From the NCBI RefSeq assembly GCF_034111725.1, contig NZ_JAWUWR010000081.1, positions 79,023 to 143,022 of the forward strand: a stretch of DNA of 64,000 bases, in the 5' to 3' direction. Positions 19,443-26,097 of the stretch are shown here, piece after piece. Origin of the DNA: Thalassolituus sp034111725. Its GTDB lineage: Bacteria > Pseudomonadota > Gammaproteobacteria > Pseudomonadales > Oceanobacteraceae. Positions within the stretch are counted from its first letter, which is position 1. Every line of letters begins with the position of its first letter. A program made the position numbers and the translations under genes. Below the pieces are notes generated by a model that ran no database searches, had not been told where the DNA came from, and saw nothing but the letters and a program-made list of their open reading frames with translations.

Positions 19443-19718
19443 ATGAAGATTGAGTTTGACCCAGAAAAGAACCGAGCAAATATCACCAAACATGGAGTTT
19501 CATTCGCTGAAGCTAAGATTTTTGACTTCGACAACTCGGTGATCGCAGAAGATGAGCGGCGAGAATATGGAGAAACTCGGTACATTGCTCTAGGGATTTT
19601 GAGACACAGGCTCCATGTTATGGTGTTCACCCTAATTAAGGATGGCATTCGGGTCATCAGTTTACGTAAGGCTAATTCACGGGAGGTAATGCGTTATGAA
19701 CAAGCATCTGATCGATAA
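19443..19718 (+). CDS. brnT: BrnT-family toxin (ribonuclease)
   Basis: 91 residues of the BrnT (formerly DUF497) family: KIEFDPEKNRANITKHGVSFAEA at the start, then the YGETRYIALG strand and the conserved C-terminal SLRKANSREVMRYE. BrnT is a RelE-fold RNase that inhibits translation and is neutralised by BrnA. The ATG at 19443 is preferred over 19437 because AAGGGA (19431-19436) is then six bases upstream. The gene overlaps brnA by 23 bases, the usual toxin-first arrangement. Confidence 0.92.
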   Translation: MKIEFDPEKNRANITKHGVSFAEAKIFDFDNSVIAEDERREYGETRYIALGILRHRLHVMVFTLIKDGIRVISLRKANSREVMRYEQASDR

Positions 19719-19971
19719 ACATGGCGAAGTTCGTGAACTAAGTGCCGATGATATGAAGCAATTTCGCCCAGCAGCAGAAGTTCTGCCTAAGGCATCGCAC
19801 AAAGCCTTACGTGTACGTGGTAAACAGAAAGAACCGACAAAAACTCAAATTAGCATTCGACTGTCGCCCGAAGTCGTGGAATCATTCAAAGCCTCCGGCA
19901 AAGGCTGGCAGGGCCGTATGGATGACGCCTTAAAAGAATGGTTGAAAGATCATCCTGTTATTCAGGCTTAG
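19696..19971 (+). CDS. brnA: BrnA-family antitoxin
   Basis: 91 residues. The C-terminal half is the ribbon-helix-helix BrnA domain: KTQISIRLSPEVVESFKASGKGWQGRMDDALKEWL, which fits the family closely. The N-terminal part (residues 1-45) is the toxin-binding region. It is expected to bind BrnT and repress the operon through the palindrome at 19404-19415. Translation is coupled through overlap with brnT. The module looks intact. Confidence 0.92.
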   Translation: MNKHLIDKHGEVRELSADDMKQFRPAAEVLPKASHKALRVRGKQKEPTKTQISIRLSPEVVESFKASGKGWQGRMDDALKEWLKDHPVIQA

Positions 19972-19983
19972 TGTGAGGTTTCT

Positions 19984-20163
19984 ATGATGTCGAAATCAAA
20001 CACAGCGACGGATGTCATTCGCAAAACACGCGAAATAGCAGCAGTCCGCGAACGACTTATCGCCTCTGAGCTATCGGTAGCTGAAAAAGGCTGGGTTAAT
20101 ACATCGCAGGAAGCGATGCTAGATAGGTTCAAGGAAAGGGCGACAAGCAATGGCGATATATAA
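19984..20163 (+). CDS. Short ParD/RelB-like antitoxin, possibly truncated
   Basis: 59 residues from the tandem ATG at 19984, only 12 bases after brnA. The C-terminal half (AAVRERLIASELSVAEKGWVNT then SQEAMLDRFKERA) resembles the toxin-wrapping tail of ParD/RelB-type antitoxins, but the usual 80-90 residue length and N-terminal DNA-binding domain are missing. Its 3' end overlaps an ATG that opens a ParE-like N-terminus (20150). Family assignment is by resemblance only. Confidence 0.5.
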   Translation: MMSKSNTATDVIRKTREIAAVRERLIASELSVAEKGWVNTSQEAMLDRFKERATSNGDI

Positions 20164-20212
20164 TCTGGTTTTATTTATTAAATCGACAACTGGAATGACA
20201 AACAGTGAATAA
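20150..20212 (+). pseudogene. Possible ParE-like toxin 5' remnant
   Basis: An ORF of 20 residues starting MAIYNLVLF overlaps the end of the antitoxin-like gene in the way parE overlaps parD. The opening residues look like the first strand of ParE/RelE toxins, but the frame closes after 20 codons, overlapping the start of the next gene. Interpreted as a toxin gene truncated by deletion; nine or so residues are thin evidence. Confidence 0.3.
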
Positions 20213-20837
20213 ATTAAATATCCAAGACTCGGCATCCTCTATAGCACGAAGTCTCTATGATGCAATGACAGCTATAGAGGTATATTCGAGTTTTAAAAGC
20301 TACGAACTACATCATGAATATGATACTCAATTCGAGATGTACGCACAGTTTTTTGAATCTGCCGCTAACCATGCATTTATTACGTTCATCGTGTCTATGC
20401 ATAAATTTATTGATGATAAAAACTCCATAAGTATTAAAAAGTTTTGTAATAAATTAAATGATTCTGAAGCTTACAATTTAGATGGAAATATAATTTCAAT
20501 AGATGAAAATAAAAATTCTTGGAAAGCTATTATCTTGTTCAGGCAAAATTTATTTGGTCATTCCGGTTGTAAATTGACCGAAGACGAAATTTACTCTCGG
20601 GCATCCGTCAGTCGTAATGATCTTACAATGGAATTTTATGAGCTATATCAGCCACTTATTGAAATTCTTGAGACTGTTGAAAATGTTTATGGATCAGTTA
20701 AGTTCTTAAATGATGTTCGTGGTCTAAAAAGTAAAACAAAGTTTAATATAAAACTGCTGCTTCGCAACATGAAAGCAGGCAGGGCTGCCAGACTTGAAGG
20801 CAAATCTCTTCCTTTTAATGATGGCGGTTGCAATTAG
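20205..20837 (+). CDS. HEPN-like (AbiU2-like) protein of unknown function
   Basis: 210 residues, mostly helical and clearly more AT-rich than the flanking genes, suggesting transfer. A central FRQNLFGHSG (R113 to H119) matches the HEPN RNase signature Rx4-6H and the position of the RNKxxAH motif in AbiU2-type HEPN proteins. It starts with GTG inside the end of the toxin remnant and is convergent with an orphan antitoxin. A role as toxin or abortive-infection RNase is inference from motif and context; overall sequence identity to a named family could not be checked. Confidence 0.55.
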   Translation: MNKLNIQDSASSIARSLYDAMTAIEVYSSFKSYELHHEYDTQFEMYAQFFESAANHAFITFIVSMHKFIDDKNSISIKKFCNKLNDSEAYNLDGNIISIDENKNSWKAIILFRQNLFGHSGCKLTEDEIYSRASVSRNDLTMEFYELYQPLIEILETVENVYGSVKFLNDVRGLKSKTKFNIKLLLRNMKAGRAARLEGKSLPFNDGGCN

Positions 20838-20847
20838 TAAGAGCAAT

Positions 20848-21138
20848 TCAGCTCCCTAGTGCCTCCATCACCACCATTGGATTTTTCTTTACAACTAATA
20901 ACAGCGCTCTCGCTGGCCCATCGGGCGTTCTACGATTTTGCTCCCAGTTTTGTAACGTGCGCAGCGATACGCCGATCATGTTAGCGAATAACCGCTGGCT
21001 CAGACCTGTCGTTTCACGAATGGCTTTTACATCGGGAATATCAATTTGAGTAGTACGCGCTGGCGCTTGTCTCCCTTTTAGGATGCTGTCTGCTTCTTGC
21101 ACACTTTGCATTAACTGGTTAAAGAGATCGTCTTTCAT
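20848..21138 (-). CDS. nadS: NadS-type HTH antitoxin (orphan)
   Basis: 96 residues. The MKDDLFNQLMQSVQEADSILKG start, PARTTQIDIPDVKAIRETTGLSQRLFANMIGVS (Xre HTH) and LQNWEQNRRTPDGPARALL are characteristic of NadS antitoxins. NadS normally follows a HigB/RelE-type toxin starting MIFIE in the same operon. Here the upstream space on the minus strand holds only the first few toxin codons, so the antitoxin is apparently orphaned. It still has a palindromic operator-like repeat at 21220-21247 upstream. Confidence 0.88.
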   Translation of the reverse strand: MKDDLFNQLMQSVQEADSILKGRQAPARTTQIDIPDVKAIRETTGLSQRLFANMIGVSLRTLQNWEQNRRTPDGPARALLLVVKKNPMVVMEALGS

Positions 21139-21141
21139 TTT

Positions 21142-21202
21142 CTCCCCTTAATCCCTGTACCGAATCAGTGCCCACTATCCTGTCAGAGGGCTCAATGAAT
21201 AT
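21142..21202 (-). pseudogene. Remnant of a HigB/RelE-type toxin gene
   Basis: On the minus strand a good ribosome-binding site (AAGGATAGGG) precedes ATG at 21205-21203 region and the codons read MIFIE then diverge (PSDRIVGT...) for about 20 codons before running into nadS. MIFIE is the typical opening of the toxin that pairs with NadS, whose normal length is about 105 residues. The simplest reading is an internal deletion of most of the toxin. Confidence 0.4.
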
Positions 21203-21219
21203 CATATCCCTATCCTTCA

Positions 21220-21247
21220 TTGGCGTACAAAAAAAAGTATACGCCAA
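21220..21247 (-). promoter_or_regulatory. Operator-like inverted repeat upstream of nadS
   Basis: Perfect 8 bp arms TTGGCGTA / TACGCCAA separated by 12 bases, most of them an A-tract. On the minus strand it includes TATACT, a possible -10. It is placed where an autorepressing antitoxin would bind. Confidence 0.5.
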
Positions 21248-21358
21248 GGGAGTATCTTGTCAACGGGAGTGTGGGCGACGAATCGGCATGCCACTAGATA
21301 TGGCTTTCCCTCGACTCTGTTAAACTGTCAACCACCACAGAACTACGTTCGAGTCTTC

Positions 21359-21925
21359 ATGTTTAACATCACCCCAAAAATCGAAGCCGAAGTAAACCAA
21401 TACCTTCCTCTGATTCAAACGATGGGGCGTGTGCGCACCTTTGCTAAAGGCGATGTGATCTTTCGTGCCGGCGATAGCCCTGATCACTTGTTGTATCTGA
21501 CTCAGGGTATCGTGAAGAGTTACTACTTGAATGACGGCAAGGAGGTAATTCTGAGGTTGATGTCGAAAAACAGTGCGGCGTTTAACTATTCGGCGTTTAT
21601 TACCGGTGCGCCGTCGCATGAAACCATCGAGTGTGTTCAGGCGTGCGAGGGGGTTTGGGTTTCGCTCAGAGACTTGGATGATCAGCGCAAAAAACATTCG
21701 TGGATCGATGTGATGCTAAGGTACATGGCGGAGCAGCATTACCTATCAATGGAGCGCAGGCTAGTCATGTTGCACCATAAATCGTTGGAGCAGCGCTATC
21801 GTTATTTCCGCGAGGTGATGGATGAGGGGATCGCGGAGAACACGCCAATGCACTGTATTGCCTCGTATCTCGGGGTTACGCCGGAGTCATTCTCAAGAAT
21901 GAGGCGAAATTTAACCCACCTCTAA
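21359..21925 (+). CDS. Crp/Fnr-family transcriptional regulator
   Basis: 188 residues from the ATG at 21359; the frame opens 34 codons earlier without family character. The N-terminal cyclic-nucleotide-binding-like domain has FAKGDVIFRAGDSPDHLLYLTQG and KEVILRLMSKNSAAF. The C-terminal part has a short HTH (MHCIASYLGVTPESFSRMRRNL), typical of Crp-family members lacking a long wing. There are no FNR-type cysteines at the N-terminus, so oxygen sensing through [4Fe-4S] is unlikely. The ligand and targets are unknown. Confidence 0.85.
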   Translation: MFNITPKIEAEVNQYLPLIQTMGRVRTFAKGDVIFRAGDSPDHLLYLTQGIVKSYYLNDGKEVILRLMSKNSAAFNYSAFITGAPSHETIECVQACEGVWVSLRDLDDQRKKHSWIDVMLRYMAEQHYLSMERRLVMLHHKSLEQRYRYFREVMDEGIAENTPMHCIASYLGVTPESFSRMRRNLTHL

Positions 21926-22010
21926 ATTATTCAAGGCAGGCTTACCATTTGATAAGGCGGTAGACAGGTAAGTCTTTTATAGTGGCGTGAATAACTATAA
22001 AGGTGATGTC

Positions 22011-22454
22011 ATGCTTGAGTCAGTCGAATTATTGAAGTCAGTTGAGTTGTTGAAACCCGTCGTCGCCTTAATTGCGTGGACTATGGTGATGTGGTTTTGG
22101 ATGTACGTCACTCGGTTGCCAGCGATGAAGGCGGCGAAGATAGATCTTATCCCTGGTGAGGTCTATGAAGAGAAGATGGCGGCTCTGCCTGCTAGTGTAA
22201 GGTGGAAAGCCGATAACTATAATCACTTAATGGAACAACCAACGCTGTTTTATGCCTTGGTCATTTCATTGTGCATTCTTGGTGCTGATAGCCAGCTAGT
22301 CACTATTGCTGCTTGGTCTTATACCTTGTTACGCGTTGCTCATAGTCTTGTGCAGGCTGTATTTAATAAAATAGAAATCCGCTTTTTATTGTTTGTGCTG
22401 TCAAACGTAGCGCTACTGGTTTTATTGGGCAATGCAGTCAGTCTTCTATTCTAG
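22011..22454 (+). CDS. MAPEG-family membrane protein
   Basis: 147 residues from the ATG at 22011, which follows AAGGTGAT; an upstream GTG at 21987 is less likely. Four hydrophobic helices are visible (about 13-30, 72-90, 94-110, 118-140). The sequence RWKADNYNHLMEQPTLFYALVISL between TM1 and TM2 is the MAPEG glutathione/lipid-binding signature region. Family members include microsomal glutathione S-transferases and many uncharacterised bacterial proteins. It is followed by a good terminator. Confidence 0.85.
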   Translation: MLESVELLKSVELLKPVVALIAWTMVMWFWMYVTRLPAMKAAKIDLIPGEVYEEKMAALPASVRWKADNYNHLMEQPTLFYALVISLCILGADSQLVTIAAWSYTLLRVAHSLVQAVFNKIEIRFLLFVLSNVALLVLLGNAVSLLF

Positions 22455-22534
22455 AGAGCATTTGATGCGGTGCTTATAGCGTCATTATGACGCTAGCAAG
22501 TCGTTCTATACTGATATGAATTTTGGCCCAATAT

Positions 22535-22559
22535 AAAGGCCGCAATCGTGGCCTTTTTT
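22535..22559 (+). terminator. Rho-independent terminator after MAPEG gene
   Basis: AAAGGCC...GGCCTTT with an eight-base loop and a run of six Ts, about 80 bases after the stop codon. Confidence 0.8.
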
Positions 22560-22693
22560 GTCTCTTTTTAGATTGAAATTAATTTTTTGAATCTCGTTGT
22601 CATAAAAACTTAATATTTTATTCCGCTAGTATTGTTGAATGGTGATATATTTTGTATATCATAAATATATCTTCAATCTTGTTGAGTTCTTTT

Positions 22694-22918
22694 GTGGATA
22701 AAACTAAGTCTGAATCCGCCCCCGATAAAAAGGAGACTGGTAGTAAGAAAAAATCGAAAGTAGCTAAGAATGACGCCCAGTTGTTGATTCGCATCAATGG
22801 TGTTGAGCGCGATGAATTTTTAGCCTTGTGTGACGATTTAGATACCAGTGCAGCACGGGAGATTCGACGATTTATTCGTAGCTTTATTCGAGAGCATCAA
22901 GAGACTGATGATCAATGA
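22694..22918 (+). CDS. Small ribbon-helix-helix-like protein
   Basis: 74 residues from a GTG at 22694; an upstream TTG at 22652 is the alternative. A lysine-rich N-terminal tail (about 1-30) precedes a segment consistent with a ribbon-helix-helix: strand AQLLIRI, helix GVERDEFLALCDDLD, helix SAAREIRRFIRSFIREH. Arc/MetJ-type RHH proteins bind DNA as dimers. No toxin partner is adjacent. It precedes a lysine-rich peptide gene by 39 bases and probably shares its transcript. Confidence 0.65.
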   Translation: MDKTKSESAPDKKETGSKKKSKVAKNDAQLLIRINGVERDEFLALCDDLDTSAAREIRRFIRSFIREHQETDDQ

Positions 22919-22957
22919 AGGCGTAAGCCAAATATTAAAGAAAAGAAGGGAATAACT

Positions 22958-23083
22958 ATGTCTAAGAAAGTTTCTAAAAAAGTTGTTAGTATCAAAAAAG
23001 AAATCAAAGCACGTAAAGCTAAGATTTCTAAGCAAGAAGGCAAGTTGAAAAGCCTGAAGAAAAAGCTTAAAAAAGCAGCGTAA
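22958..23083 (+). CDS. 41-residue lysine-rich peptide
   Basis: The ORF runs from ATG at 22958 to TAA at 23083 with GAAGGG seven bases upstream. It encodes 41 residues, 17 of them lysine, ending KLKSLKKKLKKAA, likely one amphipathic/coiled-coil helix. It sits between the RHH gene and a strong terminator, so it is probably expressed. Highly basic small proteins may bind nucleic acid; no family is recognised. Confidence 0.7.
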   Translation: MSKKVSKKVVSIKKEIKARKAKISKQEGKLKSLKKKLKKAA

Positions 23084-23098
23084 TTAGCCATATTGCGT

Positions 23099-23130
23099 TA
23101 AAAAAGCCTCGTTAAAAACGAGGCTTTTTT
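23099..23130. terminator. Bidirectional terminator between lysine-rich peptide gene and cysH
   Basis: GCCTCGTT-AAA-AACGAGGC with an A-run on the left and six Ts on the right, so it can serve both the plus-strand small genes and the convergent cysH. Confidence 0.9.
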
Positions 23131-23154
23131 ATGGGTGTGGACTGGTCTATTAAA

Positions 23155-23880
23155 TTAAAGATGAAGCCCGCACTCTGTTTTCTCTTTCCCCTGCCAGCGT
23201 CCCGCACGGCCTTCGCCTTTGACGGTGCAATGTGAGCAGCCAATAGACTCATAGCCTTCAGCAACCATCGGGTGAAAGGGCAGGTCATGAGTGGCAATGT
23301 AAGCATCACGTTCTTCTTTAGTCACATCAAGCATAGGGTTGAACTTGATAATGCCACGGCGCTCTTCAAAGATGTTCAGCGACGCGCGGTGATCCGATTG
23401 CCAGCCCATGAGGCTGGAAATCCAAATATTGTAACGAGCTTTCACTTCTTCGAGCGGCTTTACCTTATTCACTGAACAGCACAAATCTGGATCGGTTTCC
23501 CATAGGCTCTCCGACAGTGAGTATGCATGCAGGTGTTTGTCAGGTGTCAGATCTTCAACCTTGAGATGAAAGCGTTCTATTAGATAGTCGCGGTATTCCA
23601 ATGTCTGCGCAAAGTGGTAACCAGTATTCACGAAGTGAATCAGCTGCTCTGGGCGAATGGTTGAAATAATGTGCAAAAAGTAGGCAGACGTCGCTGCAAA
23701 TGACGACGTTACCAGTATCTTATCGGCGGCGAAGTCTTGATAGACGCGCTGAATACGCTCTTCAAAGTTAAGCGGCTTGTATTCTTCGTTGAGCTTCTTA
23801 ATAGCTTCTTTAGTCAGCCCGAGGTTGTTTGTGCCTGCGGTACTGATAATGTCAGCAGACGTGTTGTTTGCGGTATTCAT
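23155..23880 (-). CDS. cysH: Assimilatory APS/PAPS reductase with [4Fe-4S] cysteines
   Basis: 241 residues from the ATG at 23880, which follows AAGGAA. Sulfonucleotide reductase of assimilatory sulfate reduction, giving sulfite. C134-C135 and C215-xx-C218 form the CC...CxxC set that binds a [4Fe-4S] cluster, and the C-terminal ECGLH contains catalytic C237. These cluster cysteines mark the APS-using class seen in Pseudomonas, rather than E. coli-type PAPS reductases. The PP-loop-like SSFAATSAYFLH segment is near residue 60. The 23 residues upstream of the chosen ATG lack family character. Confidence 0.93.
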   Translation of the reverse strand: MNTANNTSADIISTAGTNNLGLTKEAIKKLNEEYKPLNFEERIQRVYQDFAADKILVTSSFAATSAYFLHIISTIRPEQLIHFVNTGYHFAQTLEYRDYLIERFHLKVEDLTPDKHLHAYSLSESLWETDPDLCCSVNKVKPLEEVKARYNIWISSLMGWQSDHRASLNIFEERRGIIKFNPMLDVTKEERDAYIATHDLPFHPMVAEGYESIGCSHCTVKGEGRAGRWQGKEKTECGLHL

Positions 23881-24480
23881 TGTAATTCCTTGGGCTTTCG
23901 ACCCACTGAATGGAAGGTGCGCGTTGCAAGTGTTCAGGCATGGAGGCAACGATATTGGCCTATAGTAAACTGGTCCATCGTCGCTTCAAAAGAATAAATA
24001 GTAAAAGTTTTAGTTCTAAAAGGAATATAGGTGACGATTTGCGTGCAATCTCATTTAGTTCATTGAACGTGTGTGATTCATTCAAAACGTCATGATATTT
24101 CGTTTTGAACTGGATTTTTCTTTTATTTTATAATTTTTCGCATTAATTAATTCTTCGAAAATCCCATTCGATTTTTCTTATTAAATTCTAAAAATTTAGT
24201 CAATATCAGTCTTTTTATTTCAATTGGTTTTTCGCGTCTAAGTCCTAGTAAGTTGGAGTGTTATCTGCATATACGCCGATTTTATATCTTGGCACTTGGG
24301 GTGGTGTGTCACATTGGATAGTTAATGGACGTCTTTTTTCACTCGTCTAATTTTGTCCAGACATTTTCAGTCTTTGGCTGATTTTTATAATAAATACTGG
24401 AACCCCGTAATAGTTCACCTGCCAGAATAGCTCTAATAAAAAATTACCACTTAGATACGGAATACAGGGAGGGTTATAAA
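23881..24480. other. 600 bp AT-rich intergenic region
   Basis: It lies between divergent cysH (minus) and the secreted protein gene (plus). It is very AT-rich, especially 24100-24240. I see no convincing ORF, RNA or repeat; it presumably holds both promoters. The plus-strand gene has a strong AGGGAGGG ribosome-binding site at its end. Confidence 0.5.
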
Positions 24481-25011
24481 ATGGCTAGATTACGGTTTGT
24501 TGATTTTAGATTATTTGGCGCTGTGGGGCTCTTTGCTTTGGGGTCTCCTCTGATACAGGCTGATGATTCACCAGTGCTTAATCAAACAGATGAAGACTTG
24601 GCGAAGCGGGTTGGTATGCCGTTTTTAAATGAGAATGGTATGAGTGGTGTTGCGGCTCAGGGTATTCGTGATGATTATAACTATCTGATAGGTATTGCTG
24701 ATGGCAGCGGCCCCGTTGATCAAGCTCCTGAGAAGGGTGTTATGGCCTTGTTTCAATCGGTGCTTCCTATGCTGGATTTCCTTACTGATTACGAAATCAC
24801 AGAGATCGAATATCATGATCCGGCTGCTCCGCAAGTAGTGACGAATACCGATGGCACCATCACTGTCTTACTACCTAAGCGGCTCGGGCAAATTGCTTAT
24901 CACAATATGGCTATTAAGGGTCTTGAGGAGACGCCGCTTGGCGATCTCTTTTTTAATGATGTCACGACGGTTGAGGGTTCTAAACTCATTCTTACTCCTC
25001 GAGGCATGTGA
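24481..25011 (+). CDS. Secreted protein, paralogue of the 48.8 kb gene
   Basis: 176 residues with an N-terminal signal peptide (LFGAVGLFALGSPLIQA). The rest aligns clearly with the C-terminal part of the protein at 48804-49523: shared LTDYEI, EYHDP, DG...PKR(L/I)GQIA, GDLF(F/I)ND and EGS. An early LAKRVGMPFLNENGMSGVAAQG resembles the D-x-M-x-x-V-x-(A/G)-Q-G motif near the N-terminus of many uncharacterised secreted gammaproteobacterial proteins. Function unknown; a cell-surface or filament-like role is only a guess. It has a strong RBS and stands alone. Confidence 0.7.
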   Translation: MARLRFVDFRLFGAVGLFALGSPLIQADDSPVLNQTDEDLAKRVGMPFLNENGMSGVAAQGIRDDYNYLIGIADGSGPVDQAPEKGVMALFQSVLPMLDFLTDYEITEIEYHDPAAPQVVTNTDGTITVLLPKRLGQIAYHNMAIKGLEETPLGDLFFNDVTTVEGSKLILTPRGM

Positions 25012-25031
25012 CCCGCCTGTCATTTTAGGGT

Positions 25032-25082
25032 AGTCATAAGGATTCCGGTGGTTATCATCAAGCATCCGCCGGAACTATGACT
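25032..25082. terminator. Large imperfect stem-loop between convergent genes
   Basis: AGTCATA...TATGACT outer arms (25032-25038 / 25076-25082) and TTCCGGTGG / CCGCCGGAA inner arms (25043-25051 / 25066-25074), loop of 14. It has no T-tract, but its position between convergent ends suggests transcript-end structure. Confidence 0.5.
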
Positions 25083-25121
25083 AGGACTATGACGTTAGAG
25101 CACGATCTGTTCTCATCAACT

Positions 25122-25928
25122 TTATTTTTTAAGGTTTATAATCAGGGCCTTCAGTTCTTGAATCTCATCTCTTAATTCATTCAATGTGGCGCTGCCATTT
25201 TCTTCAGCTTGTTCCGCTCGTTCTTTTGCGTGTTCATCTTCTAATACATTCACCACGATACCTATCACCATATTGAGAAAGGCAAAGGCGGTGAAAAAAA
25301 TAAATGTTAGGTAATAGCTCCATGATAATGGATAAACAGCCATGGTTTCGTACATAACATCAGTCCAGTCTTCGAACGTCATTACACGGAATAGAGTCAG
25401 AAGAGATATACTGATATCGCCCCACAATACTGGGTTTATTTCAGCAAAGAAGGTCGCGCCAACGGCTGCATAGATATAAAAAATTATGAACATCAGTAGC
25501 ACAACGTACCCAAGCTGAGGTAAGGCGCGGACTAGAGAATTAAGTAGGGTGCGTAACTCTGGAATGATAGAAACCATTCGCAGTACCCGGAATACACGGA
25601 CTAAACGACCGACTAAGGCCATATCGCTGTTATCAATCGGGATTAAGCTGACCACCACAACTATGGTGTCGAATACATTCCATCCATTGTGAAAAAATCG
25701 CTTTTTATTCGGTTCTGCAATAAATCTTACAATGATTTCGAACAAAAATAGGAAGGTAATACCCACATCCAACCAAAGGATAACTTGCATGACTGCAGAA
25801 GGAATAGAATAGGTTTTCGCACCAATCAATAAAGCGGATAGGATGATGACGCCGACAACCAACATCTCGAAAGTACGGTTGTCTCGGAGTGCAATGGAGC
25901 GTTCTTGTATCTGCTGAACATTTATCAT
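25122..25928 (-). CDS. Voltage-gated cation channel, NaChBac/BacNav family
   Basis: 268 residues, the length of bacterial six-TM sodium channels. S1-S4 occupy about 20-128. S4 carries arginines every third residue (R108, R111, R114, R117), a working voltage sensor. S5 (about 138-162), pore helix and filter TFEDWTD (184-190), and S6 (about 203-229) follow, ending in a charged coiled coil (230-268) that tetramerises such channels. Canonical filters read TLESWxx; here extra aspartates at 187 and 190 resemble the engineered calcium-selective filter TLDDWSD of CavAb. Ion selectivity is therefore uncertain and could favour calcium. Confidence 0.9.
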   Translation of the reverse strand: MINVQQIQERSIALRDNRTFEMLVVGVIILSALLIGAKTYSIPSAVMQVILWLDVGITFLFLFEIIVRFIAEPNKKRFFHNGWNVFDTIVVVVSLIPIDNSDMALVGRLVRVFRVLRMVSIIPELRTLLNSLVRALPQLGYVVLLMFIIFYIYAAVGATFFAEINPVLWGDISISLLTLFRVMTFEDWTDVMYETMAVYPLSWSYYLTFIFFTAFAFLNMVIGIVVNVLEDEHAKERAEQAEENGSATLNELRDEIQELKALIINLKK

Positions 25929-26097
25929 GTTGATGCTCTGTCTGATAATTAATGCGCTGATGTTATCGAGATTTACGGTTAATACAATCGTCTGTACGCA
26001 GGATTTTGGGAGAATGAAATCTTCTCTGTTGCCGCTTGTGCTAGGTTAAGCAAAGTCGTTTAGGCTAGCTCACATTGAGCTAGCCTAAACCTCAGAC

